A stretch of 41,811 nt of DNA from Rhizobiaceae bacterium (GTDB taxonomy: Bacteria; Pseudomonadota; Alphaproteobacteria; Rhizobiales; Rhizobiaceae): assembly GCA_016763155.1 (NCBI GenBank), contig JAESUH010000055.1, positions 1 through 41,811 on the forward strand, given 5' to 3'. The notes beneath the pieces are model-generated. The model was not told where the DNA came from. It made no database searches and worked only from the letters and a program-made list of their open reading frames with translations. The position numbers and the translations under genes are program-made. Position 1 is the stretch's first letter. Each line of letters starts with the position of its first letter. Below, one piece after another: positions 35,094 to 41,811 of the stretch.

Positions 35094-35137
35094 TTAGAGC
35101 ACTTTCGCGATTTAGAAAATCGCACAAGTGCTCTAAC
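35094..35137. repeat. Dispersed palindromic intergenic element, copy 2
   Basis: Perfect 11-base outer arms TTAGAGCACTT and AAGTGCTCTAA enclose a second pair GCGATTT / AAATCGC, so the 44 bases fold almost end to end. The outer arms match the element at 313-354. It lies two bases before the stop of the VCBS gene, between it and the deacetylase gene. Confidence 0.75.
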
Positions 35138-35139
35138 TA

Positions 35140-36036
35140 TTAACGATGGGCAGAATAAACGCTGCCATCTTCAAGTCCAACGATAAAACGGGTTTTCTTT
35201 CCCTTACCCTCGGCAATTATAGCCTTATCGATTTTGGCCGGAAAATCTGCCTGAGCCAATAATCGCATTTTTAGCCCGGACATGCTGATAATATATAAGG
35301 ATCGCCGATTTGCAGAAGGCAGGGCTAAATCTGGTGTGCCATTTCCGTCAAAATCAGCAATCGCAGAAAGGTTTTGCTCACGCGAACCAATAACATGATT
35401 GGAAAACCCGGAAGCCGCCGCAGTTTTTACCAGCTTGCCCGAAATATACTGATAAAATCGCAATTTTCCCCCAATGTGGGGTGTGATAACAGCAGCGATT
35501 TCTAAATTTTTGGAACGGCTAAAATTACTGATACCTGCAATATTCAACCACCTATGTTTAAGCCCAATGTATGGTGTTGTTGCCTTTGGCACCAGCGTAT
35601 TGCCGTTAAGGCCATAAATGGTGATTGCAGCACCTTTGCGCAAAGAAGAGCGGATGGTGATAACTTCCACACTTCCATTGCGGTCAAGATCAATGAGACG
35701 AGGTGTTATATCTTCAAATACTTCTGTTGAGGGAAGCCGATAGGTGAGGGTGTGACCAAGCTTGGTTAGAACCTTGAGAGAGCCTGCTTCGATTGTATCA
35801 CCCAATACGCCATGGCGATAACGCTGCGTTGGTTCAGAATACCAGGCCGCAACGATGTTTCCTCGCGCTGTGGCAATTTTCCCGTCGGGTAAGCCTTTTA
35901 TCGCGGGTTTGCGCTGGTCAACAATGATTTCTTTTGGATATTTAGCCGGGTTGAGCTTTTGGATGACTAGGGTTTCAGCAGCCAATGCTGGATTGGCCAG
36001 CATTAGGAATAGCAAAGTGGCAAAAATCCTGCGCAT
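35140..36036 (-). CDS. Exported VCBS/FG-GAP repeat protein
   Basis: The 298-residue protein begins with a signal peptide (about 1-20, FATLLFLMLANPALAAE) and contains FG-GAP/VCBS-like repeats: LIDLDRNGSVEVITIRS and AIADFDGNGTPDLALPSANR are the typical D-x-D/N-G-x-x-D calcium loops. Such proteins form beta-propellers on the outside of the cytoplasmic membrane. No enzymatic function is visible. AGGAG six bases before the ATG at 36036 supports this start. It follows ribB after nine bases, so it may share its transcript. Confidence 0.82.
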   Translation of the reverse strand: MRRIFATLLFLMLANPALAAETLVIQKLNPAKYPKEIIVDQRKPAIKGLPDGKIATARGNIVAAWYSEPTQRYRHGVLGDTIEAGSLKVLTKLGHTLTYRLPSTEVFEDITPRLIDLDRNGSVEVITIRSSLRKGAAITIYGLNGNTLVPKATTPYIGLKHRWLNIAGISNFSRSKNLEIAAVITPHIGGKLRFYQYISGKLVKTAAASGFSNHVIGSREQNLSAIADFDGNGTPDLALPSANRRSLYIISMSGLKMRLLAQADFPAKIDKAIIAEGKGKKTRFIVGLEDGSVYSAHR

Positions 36037-36045
36037 CAAAAACTC

Positions 36046-37164
36046 CTATTCGGTCAATACGGTTTTGGCGATCTTGATACCAAATCCTTCAAGTCCCACA
36101 TAATGACGTTCCCGCGAGGCCATCAATTCGATGGATTGGATGCCTAGATCTTTCAAAATTTGAGCGCCTAGACCAATCTCGAGCCATTCTTCTTGCCGGG
36201 ATTTAGCTTCATTGTGATGCTCGCGGCCCTCTTCGGCAAGAGCCTCTTCAACGTCACTGCGGTGGCTCTGATTGACCACTCCAACAGCGCCCTCGCGCAA
36301 ATAAACCACAACCCCACGGCCGCCTTTTGCCATTTCGTCCAAAATATCTCGCAATGGGCTGGTGGCACCAAACACATCATCAATCACAGATTCAATTTGC
36401 AAACGCACCGGAACATTCTGGCCGTCGCGAATATCCCCAAATACTACCGCCAAATGATGCATGGCATCCCATTTGGTCTTGTAGGTATGGGCGACTGCCG
36501 TGCCAGCAGAGGTTTCAATTTCAAACTGTTCCAGCTGCTCAATCATGCTTTCTTGTCGTTGCCGATAGGAAATCAGATCGGCAACGGAAATAACGTGCAG
36601 TTTGTTTTCTTCAGCAAATGCATCGACCTGTGGCCCGCGCATAACGGTGCCATCATCATTTACCAACTCTGAAATCACTCCAACGGACGGAAGTTTAGCC
36701 AGTCTGCAAAGGTCTACCGCTGCTTCAGTATGGCCCGAGCGCATCAAAACACCGCCAGCCTTGGCAACCAGAGGGAAAATGTGCCCCGGTCGCACAAAGT
36801 CCAGCGCGCCAGAATTGGGGTTTGCCAGAGCGCGAACGGTGGAGTTGCGTTCCTCGGCAGAAATTCCCGTTGTGGTATCATGCTTATAGTCGACAGAAAC
36901 CGTGAATGCGGTCGCGTGTGGCACATCATTATCTGCAACCATCGGCGCAAGGTTCAACCGTTTGGCATCCGCTGCCGTCATCGGAGTGCAGACGATGCCG
37001 CTGGTGTGGCGAATGATGAACGCCATTTTATCGCCTGTGCAGTGAACAGCTGCAACAATTAGATCGCCTTCATTCTCGCGACCATCATCGTCAACAACAA
37101 CAACGATTTCACCCGCTTCAAAAGCGCGGATGGCTTCAACAATTTTTGCCTGATCATAACTCAT
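36046..37164 (-). CDS. ribB: 3,4-dihydroxy-2-butanone 4-phosphate synthase with degenerate RibA domain
   Basis: The N-terminal DHBP synthase domain (1-205) is intact: DDDGRENEGDLI, RHTSGIVCTPM, and RPGHIFPLVAKAGGVLMRSGHTEAAVDL. It converts ribulose 5-phosphate to the four-carbon unit of riboflavin. The C-terminal domain (about 215-372) has the RibA fold length, but the zinc cysteines of GTP cyclohydrolase II are gone; where the C-x10-C-x-C triad should be, residues 254-275 read RLQIESVIDDVFGATSPLRDI with no cysteine. It is thus a RibBX-like fusion that cannot be a normal RibBA. It lies eight bases after aroC. Confidence 0.93.
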   Translation of the reverse strand: MSYDQAKIVEAIRAFEAGEIVVVVDDDGRENEGDLIVAAVHCTGDKMAFIIRHTSGIVCTPMTAADAKRLNLAPMVADNDVPHATAFTVSVDYKHDTTTGISAEERNSTVRALANPNSGALDFVRPGHIFPLVAKAGGVLMRSGHTEAAVDLCRLAKLPSVGVISELVNDDGTVMRGPQVDAFAEENKLHVISVADLISYRQRQESMIEQLEQFEIETSAGTAVAHTYKTKWDAMHHLAVVFGDIRDGQNVPVRLQIESVIDDVFGATSPLRDILDEMAKGGRGVVVYLREGAVGVVNQSHRSDVEEALAEEGREHHNEAKSRQEEWLEIGLGAQILKDLGIQSIELMASRERHYVGLEGFGIKIAKTVLTE

Positions 37165-37172
37165 AAATTATC

Positions 37173-38270
37173 TCAATTTCTGCCGGTTTGGCCGCGATGC
37201 ATCAAAAAGTGGTCTGCGATGGCGCAAGCCATCATTGCCTCGCCAATCGGTACGGCACGAATACCCACACATGGGTCGTGGCGTCCCTTTGTTCGAACGT
37301 CAATTTCTTCACCGGAGGCGGTAACGCTCTTGCGGGTCTTTAATATGGAGGAGGTGGGTTTCACAGCAAACCTGGCAATAATCGGTTGCCCTGTTGAAAT
37401 GCCTCCTAAAATGCCACCTGCATTATTGGAAAGGAAACGCACATCGCCGTCCTCACCCATCCGCATTTCATCGGCATTTTCTTCACCTGTCAGGGTAGCA
37501 GCCTCAAAACCATTGCCGATTTCAACGCCTTTGACCGCATTGATAGACATCATATAGGAAGCAATTTCCTGATCCAGCTTGGCGTAAATCGGTGCACCCA
37601 ATCCAGCTGACACCCCTTCGGCGACAACTTCAATAACCGCGCCGATAGAAGAACCGGACTTTCGGATTTTGCCTAGATAGTCAGCCCATTGAGCTGCCAT
37701 TTCGCGATCTGGGCAGAAGAAATCATTGTTATTGACCTCGTCCCAGTCCCAGTTTTCGCGATTGATTTTTAAATTGCCAATCTGCACCAGCGCTCCACGA
37801 ATTGTAACGCCGGGGATTACTTTGCGAGCAAGCCCGCCAGCAGCAACCCTTGCCGCAGTTTCGCGCGCGGATGAACGTCCGCCACCGCGATAGTCGCGAA
37901 TGCCATATTTTGCGTCATAGGTGAAATCCGCATGGCCGGGCCGATAGCGATCCTTGATCTCGGAATAATCTTTCGAGCGCTGGTCGGTATTGCGGATCAG
38001 CATTGATATTGGTGTGCCGGTGGTAATCAGCACATCAGCTTTGCTTTCATGGGGCAGAACCCCCGATAGAACTTCCACCAGATCGGCTTCTTTACGCTGG
38101 GTGGTAAAGCGCGATTGACCGGGTTTGCGCTTATCCATGAAGGCTTGAATTTCAGCCAATGTGAATTCGATCCCCGGAGGGCACCCATCAACGACACAAC
38201 CAAGAGCTGGCCCATGGCTTTCTCCCCAGGTGCTGACACGAAACATATGACCAAATGTATTGAATGACAT
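37173..38270 (-). CDS. aroC: Chorismate synthase
   Basis: AroC makes chorismate, the last shikimate step, using reduced FMN. The 365-residue protein shows the signatures [34 protein letters not shown] and [21 protein letters not shown]. Downstream lies ribB, a riboflavin gene, and so a supplier of the flavin that AroC needs; the order is conserved in Rhizobiales. An 11-base direct repeat lies 23-46 bases before its start. Confidence 0.97.
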   Translation of the reverse strand: MSFNTFGHMFRVSTWGESHGPALGCVVDGCPPGIEFTLAEIQAFMDKRKPGQSRFTTQRKEADLVEVLSGVLPHESKADVLITTGTPISMLIRNTDQRSKDYSEIKDRYRPGHADFTYDAKYGIRDYRGGGRSSARETAARVAAGGLARKVIPGVTIRGALVQIGNLKINRENWDWDEVNNNDFFCPDREMAAQWADYLGKIRKSGSSIGAVIEVVAEGVSAGLGAPIYAKLDQEIASYMMSINAVKGVEIGNGFEAATLTGEENADEMRMGEDGDVRFLSNNAGGILGGISTGQPIIARFAVKPTSSILKTRKSVTASGEEIDVRTKGRHDPCVGIRAVPIGEAMMACAIADHFLMHRGQTGRN

Positions 38271-38292
38271 GGAATTTCCAAAAATTTAATTT

Positions 38293-38316
38293 GTTGGATT
38301 TGTAGGTTGGATTTGT
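38293..38316. repeat. Two 11-bp direct repeats upstream of aroC
   Basis: GTTGGATTTGT occurs at 38293-38303 and again at 38306-38316, a period of 13. The gap before aroC (38271-38340) is otherwise A+T-rich without a recognisable promoter. The spacing is a little over one helical turn, so it could be a regulator site or a slippage product. Confidence 0.45.
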
Positions 38317-38340
38317 TGTTTGGTCAAATTGATCAAACCA

Positions 38341-38925
38341 TTAAACAAATTCTTCGCTACCCTTTTGGATGACGCAAATTTTGTCCTGAGGAAATACAAA
38401 CCCACCAGCTTCCTGCTTATCCATGTCCAGCAAATGGTAACGTAACACACGTCCCACTACGCCGTGGGCAACAACCACGGCATCACCTTCCAGACTTTCG
38501 TACCACTCAGCAATACGGCCAAGTATCATGGCGCAGCTTTCGCCATTGGGTGGACAAAAGTCCCACCGAATTTGCTTGCGAAGACGATGAAGGTCTGGAA
38601 ATTCCAGTTTGACCTCTGGCAAGGTTTTACCTTCCCAATCACCATAAGTGGCCTCGATGAGACGATCATCAGTTTTATACCCATCGTCCGGGAGACCTAA
38701 TTTGGTCCGAATCCGCTCCATAGTCTCGCGGGTGCGCTTCATTGGGCTTGAGATAAAGGGAAGGCTGTGACCTTCTGGCAGCAGTTTGGCCAGCGTTTCA
38801 CCATTATGGTCAGCCTGTTGCTGACCCTTGGAATTTAAGGGTATGTCACGACGGCCCTGGAAACGGAGTTCCGCATTCCAGTCTGTTTGTCCGTGTCGGA
38901 CATAATAAATAACTGGATTTGCCAT
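38341..38925 (-). CDS. Histidine phosphatase family protein
   Basis: The 194-residue protein has the phosphoglycerate-mutase-like fold with the RHG motif R10-H11-G (VRHGQTDWN), the second arginine in SSPMKRTRETMERI, EATYGDWEG and the second histidine in VVVAHGVVGR. Members dephosphorylate many small molecules; its substrate is unknown. The ATG at 38925 lies 13 bases after the fabI stop; the longer frame into fabI is an overlap read-through. Its place between fabI and aroC is conserved in Rhizobiales. Confidence 0.92.
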   Translation of the reverse strand: MANPVIYYVRHGQTDWNAELRFQGRRDIPLNSKGQQQADHNGETLAKLLPEGHSLPFISSPMKRTRETMERIRTKLGLPDDGYKTDDRLIEATYGDWEGKTLPEVKLEFPDLHRLRKQIRWDFCPPNGESCAMILGRIAEWYESLEGDAVVVAHGVVGRVLRYHLLDMDKQEAGGFVFPQDKICVIQKGSEEFV

Positions 38926-38938
38926 GGGTTTTTGGTCG

Positions 38939-39757
38939 TTAGTCCTTGATGACTGAAATATCTGGTGCATCCACGGCCTTCATGCCAACCGTATGATAAC
39001 CTGAATCCACATGATGAACCTCACCCGTAACCCCCCTGGAGAGGTCAGACAAGAGATACAGCGCTGAATCGCCCACTTCTTCAATTGTCACGGTGCGTTT
39101 CAGCGGAGAATTATATTCATTCCATTTCAAGATATAGCGGAAATCGCCAATGCCTGAAGCGGCCAGCGTCTTGATAGGGCCAGCTGAAAGCGCGTTAACG
39201 CGAATTTTTTTGCTTCCCAGATCCACGGCCAGATATCTTACAGATGCCTCAAGTGCAGCTTTGGCGACGCCCATGACATTATAATGAGGCATAACTTTTT
39301 CCGCACCATAATAGGTCAGTGTCAGGATTGATCCGCCATCTACCATCAATTTTTCAGCACGCTGAACAATTGAGGTGAGGGAGTAGACTGAAATATCCAT
39401 GGTCATGCGGAAATTTTCAGCCGTGGTATCCACGTAGCGTCCGGTCAGCTCGTCCTTATCGGAAAAGGCAATCGCATGAACCAGAAAATCTATCTTGCCA
39501 TGTTCTTTTTGAATAGCGTCAAAGACGGCATCGATGGTCTCAGGCTTGGTCACATCAACATCGCCGCCGACCTGTGCTCCCAATTCTGCAGCAAGTGGCT
39601 CAACCCGTTTTTTAAACGCATCGCCCTGATATGTCAGAATTAGGTCGGCACCAGCATCAGCGCATGATTTGGCGATGCCCCAGGCAATAGAGCGCTTATT
39701 GGCAACGCCCATTATCAGTCCGCGTTTCCCAGCCATCAATCCATTGGATGTAGCCAT
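38939..39757 (-). CDS. fabI: Enoyl-ACP reductase (NADH)
   Basis: FabI carries out the last reduction in each round of fatty-acid elongation. The 272-residue protein has the NAD motif GVANKRSIAWGIA and the catalytic pair Y149/Y159 and K166 in the TYYGAEKVMPHYNVMGVAK region, as in FabI and not in FabG. GGAGG five bases before the ATG at 39757 decides the start over ATG 39769. It follows a DnaJ-like gene and a 205-base gap with a 10-bp inverted repeat. Confidence 0.95.
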   Translation of the reverse strand: MATSNGLMAGKRGLIMGVANKRSIAWGIAKSCADAGADLILTYQGDAFKKRVEPLAAELGAQVGGDVDVTKPETIDAVFDAIQKEHGKIDFLVHAIAFSDKDELTGRYVDTTAENFRMTMDISVYSLTSIVQRAEKLMVDGGSILTLTYYGAEKVMPHYNVMGVAKAALEASVRYLAVDLGSKKIRVNALSAGPIKTLAASGIGDFRYILKWNEYNSPLKRTVTIEEVGDSALYLLSDLSRGVTGEVHHVDSGYHTVGMKAVDAPDISVIKD

Positions 39758-39842
39758 ATCAACCTCCATATAGGGTTTTGGCAGTGATTTTATGTCTCGT
39801 GTGATAGCACATAGTCCGCACCTTAGTTGCCATCAGTTTGAT

Positions 39843-39883
39843 TTGGTATTGCATAGGCTCAGTGGCCCCGCAAGCAATACCAA
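39843..39883. repeat. Ten-base inverted repeat between dnaJ-like and fabI genes
   Basis: TTGGTATTGC (39843-39852) and GCAATACCAA (39874-39883) are perfect inverted copies around 21 bases. The element lies about 86-126 bases before the fabI start. There is no T-run, so it is not a terminator; a regulator site or an mRNA leader structure is possible. Confidence 0.5.
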
Positions 39884-39962
39884 GCATATTGCTGCGCTGC
39901 ACACAAGGATTGGCATATTTATGGTTAATAAAATCTGGAGATGCTACCAGCTAGGGTAGGGT

Positions 39963-40916
39963 TTATTTTACCGTGTCGGAGTAAAGTGCCTTTAGCTCTT
40001 CCAAACCGCCTTCAGGCAATTGGATAACGGTTTCCACCAGAAAATCTCCAGTACCGCCGCCTTTTTTCGGCAATCCTTTGCCCTTCAAACGGAAAACCTT
40101 GCCGGAATTTGTGCCAGCAGGAATTTTTAGCGAAAGCGTGCCATCAAAGGTCTTCACCTTTTCCTTGCCACCTAAAACCGCAGTTTTCAGAGGCAGCGGA
40201 AGTTGATAGCGCAAATCGGCTCCATGAACGGCAAATGTTGGATGGGTAATAAATGACAGTGTGACCATCGCATCACCAGGTTTCATGCCCGGTTGTTTGT
40301 TTCCCTGACCCTTCAAACGAATGACCTGGTCATTTTCGGATTCCGGCGGGATTGAAACGGAAATCTGTTTTCCGTCCGGTAGTTTCACAGATGCCTTGCC
40401 GCGAGCCAAATCTTCAACGCTAACTCGCATGGTCAATTTGATGTCGAGATTGACCGCTTGTCTCCTTGGGGCACCTTGAGCACCAAACCCCGGATTTGGA
40501 CCGGCATTTTGCCGGTTACCACCAAAGGCTGAACCGAACAGCTCACTCAATATATCTTCTGCGCCTGCCGCATGCTGGCCGAAGCCGCCTTGTTGAGCGC
40601 CGGGCCTTCTTTGCGCTCGGTGGCCATAACCAGAGCCGTCATTTGCAAAGCCACCCTGGCCAAAACCGCCGGGGTTAAACCCTGTAAAGCGTTCCTTGCC
40701 TTCACCGTCAATTTCTCCGCGGTCAAACTGGCCACGTTTCTTTTTGTTGCCAAGAATTTCATAGGCCTGATTAGCCTCGGTGAAATGCTGTTGAGCTTTT
40801 GGGTCATCTTTATTGGTGTCCGGGTGGAATTTTTTTGCAAGTTTGCGGAAAGCGCTCTTGATGTCGCTTTCGCTGGCCTTTTTGGAAACGCCCAAAACTT
40901 TATATGGATCACGCAT
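39963..40916 (-). CDS. DnaJ/CbpA-type chaperone without zinc finger
   Basis: The 317-residue protein has a J domain (1-65) with HPD at 31-33, a long Gly/Phe/Gln-rich linker (about 75-140) and two C-terminal substrate-binding domains (LDIKLTMRVSVEDLARGK, DLRYQLPLPLKTAVLGGKEKV). It lacks the four CxxCxGxG repeats of DnaJ and so is of the CbpA class, a co-chaperone that stimulates DnaK ATPase. The linker has an unusually long run of GFGQGGF-like units. It lies between the RT0821-type lipoprotein gene and fabI. Confidence 0.92.
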   Translation of the reverse strand: MRDPYKVLGVSKKASESDIKSAFRKLAKKFHPDTNKDDPKAQQHFTEANQAYEILGNKKKRGQFDRGEIDGEGKERFTGFNPGGFGQGGFANDGSGYGHRAQRRPGAQQGGFGQHAAGAEDILSELFGSAFGGNRQNAGPNPGFGAQGAPRRQAVNLDIKLTMRVSVEDLARGKASVKLPDGKQISVSIPPESENDQVIRLKGQGNKQPGMKPGDAMVTLSFITHPTFAVHGADLRYQLPLPLKTAVLGGKEKVKTFDGTLSLKIPAGTNSGKVFRLKGKGLPKKGGGTGDFLVETVIQLPEGGLEELKALYSDTVK

Positions 40917-40995
40917 TAATATACCCCAGAATCACTCGGCCATCAAAACGGGCACGGTGCCTGAAAAGATGCCATTCTACATGGATATGGGGGGT

Positions 40996-41024
40996 ATTGT
41001 GTGAAAAGTCCACAATTGCCGCAA
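40996..41024 (-). promoter_or_regulatory. Candidate promoter for the dnaJ-like gene
   Basis: On the minus strand TTGCGG and CACAAT stand 17 bases apart, about 80 bases before the start. Each matches four of six consensus bases, so this is a weak prediction. Confidence 0.25.
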
Positions 41025-41077
41025 ATCTCAATTGAATGGGAATTGGATATGATGGAATTCCTGCCAGAACGTTCATT

Positions 41078-41109
41078 CAATGAATAGGTGTGGCAATGAA
41101 TAGGTATGG
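41078..41109. repeat. Tandem 16-bp repeat (two units)
   Basis: CAATGAATAGGTGTGG (41078-41093) is followed directly by CAATGAATAGGTATGG (41094-41109), one base different. It begins one base beyond the stop of the lipoprotein gene. The first unit overlaps a small palindrome TTCATT-C-AATGAA. Confidence 0.8.
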
Positions 41110-41110
41110 T

Positions 41111-41614
41111 TTAGGAGTTCAGCTTTTTTCTAAAAAACTGTGAGAGTATCCAGATGCCCTTTTTCAATTCGCAGGTTTCTCCATCATAGATTGAAATACC
41201 CATGAATGAATCGACTGTGGTCTTGAATTTCTTACACTTTTTCCCTTGAGGCCCGATGAATTTTTCAATGACCAAAATCGTACCGCTATTGCCCGTATCT
41301 GGATTTTGCCATGCTAGGGAACTTGTAGGATTTGCTACCTGATCATTTTTACCCACGAGCGAATTAATAATCTGGGTGTCGCCTGTGTCTACCCCTTCAG
41401 CTTCTGCTGTTTTTGTGACGGATCCGGTGATCAGTTCACTTTGGATAGTACGTGTATCAACCGCTTTGCTGAGCGTGCATGCAGACATGCCAACTGCCAG
41501 TATTCCAACGCAAATTGATTGGAGAATCAGATGCTTTGTCCTACTATTGTGCATCTGCCGGTTTCCACGGCGAGAAGACTGTAAAATTTTGTGTGTACTT
41601 GTAACTGCGTGCAT
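41111..41614 (-). CDS. RT0821/Lpp0805-type surface lipoprotein
   Basis: The 167-residue protein has a long basic N-terminus, a hydrophobic segment (LILQSICVGILAVGMSAC, about 30-46) ending in a lipobox-like SAC, and a C-terminal part with LAWQNPDTGNSGTILVIEKF and cysteines in KKCKKFKTTVD and ETCELKKG, as in the RT0821/Lpp0805 family. These are small envelope proteins related to 17-kDa surface antigens. GGAGG five bases before the ATG at 41614 supports this start, though an inner ATG at 41554 would give a more usual signal peptide. It is divergent from pdxH. Confidence 0.75.
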   Translation of the reverse strand: MHAVTSTHKILQSSRRGNRQMHNSRTKHLILQSICVGILAVGMSACTLSKAVDTRTIQSELITGSVTKTAEAEGVDTGDTQIINSLVGKNDQVANPTSSLAWQNPDTGNSGTILVIEKFIGPQGKKCKKFKTTVDSFMGISIYDGETCELKKGIWILSQFFRKKLNS

Positions 41615-41651
41615 GAATGCCTCCAACGAAAAACCAATGGGACAAGTGTCA

Positions 41652-41811
41652 ATGAATGATCGTGCATCTGGGTTAAGAAATGATGACCAGAATCAAGAAA
41701 ATCCAATGTATCTGTTCACCCAATGGCTGGAACTTGCCGAAAATTCTGAGCCCAACGACCCCACTGCAATGTCGCTTGCCAGTGTCGACCAAAATGGCAT
41801 GCCAAATGTAC
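41652..41811 (+). CDS. pdxH: Pyridoxamine 5'-phosphate oxidase (5' part only)
   Basis: PdxH oxidises pyridoxamine or pyridoxine phosphate to PLP with FMN. Fifty-three codons are present: after a variable head come YLFTQWLELAENSEPNDPTAM and SLASVDQNGMPNV, the start of the PNPOx flavin-binding barrel. The ATG at 41652 has a weak GGGA; an ATG at 41637 is in frame and adds five residues. The rest lies beyond the right edge. Its place beside the RT0821-type gene and the DnaJ-like gene is usual in Rhizobiales. Confidence 0.88.
   Translation, partial: MNDRASGLRNDDQNQENPMYLFTQWLELAENSEPNDPTAMSLASVDQNGMPNV

Noticed and set aside
36046-38340. Possible FMN riboswitch for ribB
   Set aside because: Only eight bases separate aroC from ribB and the 70-base gap before aroC has none of the conserved RFN helices.
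1-41811. Defence system, prophage, transposon, CRISPR array or tRNA gene
   Set aside because: Every sizeable gene matches a chromosomal housekeeping or conserved family; no regular spacer repeats, terminal-repeat transposase genes or cloverleaf sequences were seen.

Overview
The window looks like ordinary chromosomal DNA from an alphaproteobacterium of the order Hyphomicrobiales (Rhizobiales), probably a lineage of moderate to low G+C. The basis is gene content and order: a free-standing F0 ATP-synthase operon with a duplicated b subunit (atpI-B-E-b'-b) next to rnhB; DUF2007 / TrmN-like / S49 peptidase / glyQ / glyS; pdxH / RT0821-type lipoprotein / DnaJ-like / fabI / histidine phosphatase / aroC / ribB; and an intergenic palindrome resembling the rhizobial and Brucella mosaic repeats. 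The genus cannot be fixed from sequence alone. There is no phage, transposon, CRISPR array, rRNA or tRNA gene, and coding density is high.

Layout. 1-3.3 kb: truncated DksA/TraR zinc-finger gene, NnrU-type membrane protein, YfgM-like TPR membrane protein and der. 3.4-7.6 kb: SleB-type cell-wall hydrolase, then the F0 operon with a recognisable promoter and a strong terminator. 7.6-10.9 kb: rnhB and a PA0069-type radical SAM gene on the minus strand, divergent from an MltB-like lytic transglycosylase, with a LexA-type GAAC-N7-GAAC box between them. 10.9-15.3 kb, minus strand: moaB, ispE, TPR protein, polyprenyl diphosphate synthase. 15.5-22.1 kb, plus strand: DUF2007, methyltransferase, S49 peptidase, small membrane protein, glyQ, secreted small protein, glyS (with a duplicated start region) and a YtoQ-family gene. 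22.1-25.4 kb: membrane protein and purD (minus), ubiA (plus), DUF6101 (minus). 25.6-30.7 kb: crotonase plus acyl-CoA dehydrogenase (minus), divergent from a Sua5-type gene and a D-lactate/2-hydroxyglutarate-type FAD dehydrogenase. 30.7-41.6 kb: a long minus-strand run from the RT0821-type lipoprotein to an RNA methyltransferase; pdxH begins divergently at the right edge.

Functional themes are housekeeping: energy (F0), translation (glyQ/glyS, Sua5, Der, RNA methyltransferases), isoprenoid and quinone synthesis (ispE, polyprenyl synthase, ubiA), cofactors (ribB, pdxH, moaB), murein remodelling, fatty-acid synthesis and acyl-CoA breakdown, and aromatic amino acids (aroC).

I see no convincing new multi-gene system. 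The observations most worth a second look are: a 69-bp duplication of the glyS translation start, which creates a 39-codon leader ORF ending across the true start codon; the SOS-box-like site in front of the radical SAM gene; a palindromic operator-like site in front of the acyl-CoA operon; a crotonase lacking both hydratase glutamates but keeping an isomerase-type one; a ribB fusion whose GTP cyclohydrolase half has lost its zinc cysteines; and the absence of dxs from its usual place beside xseB and tlyA.
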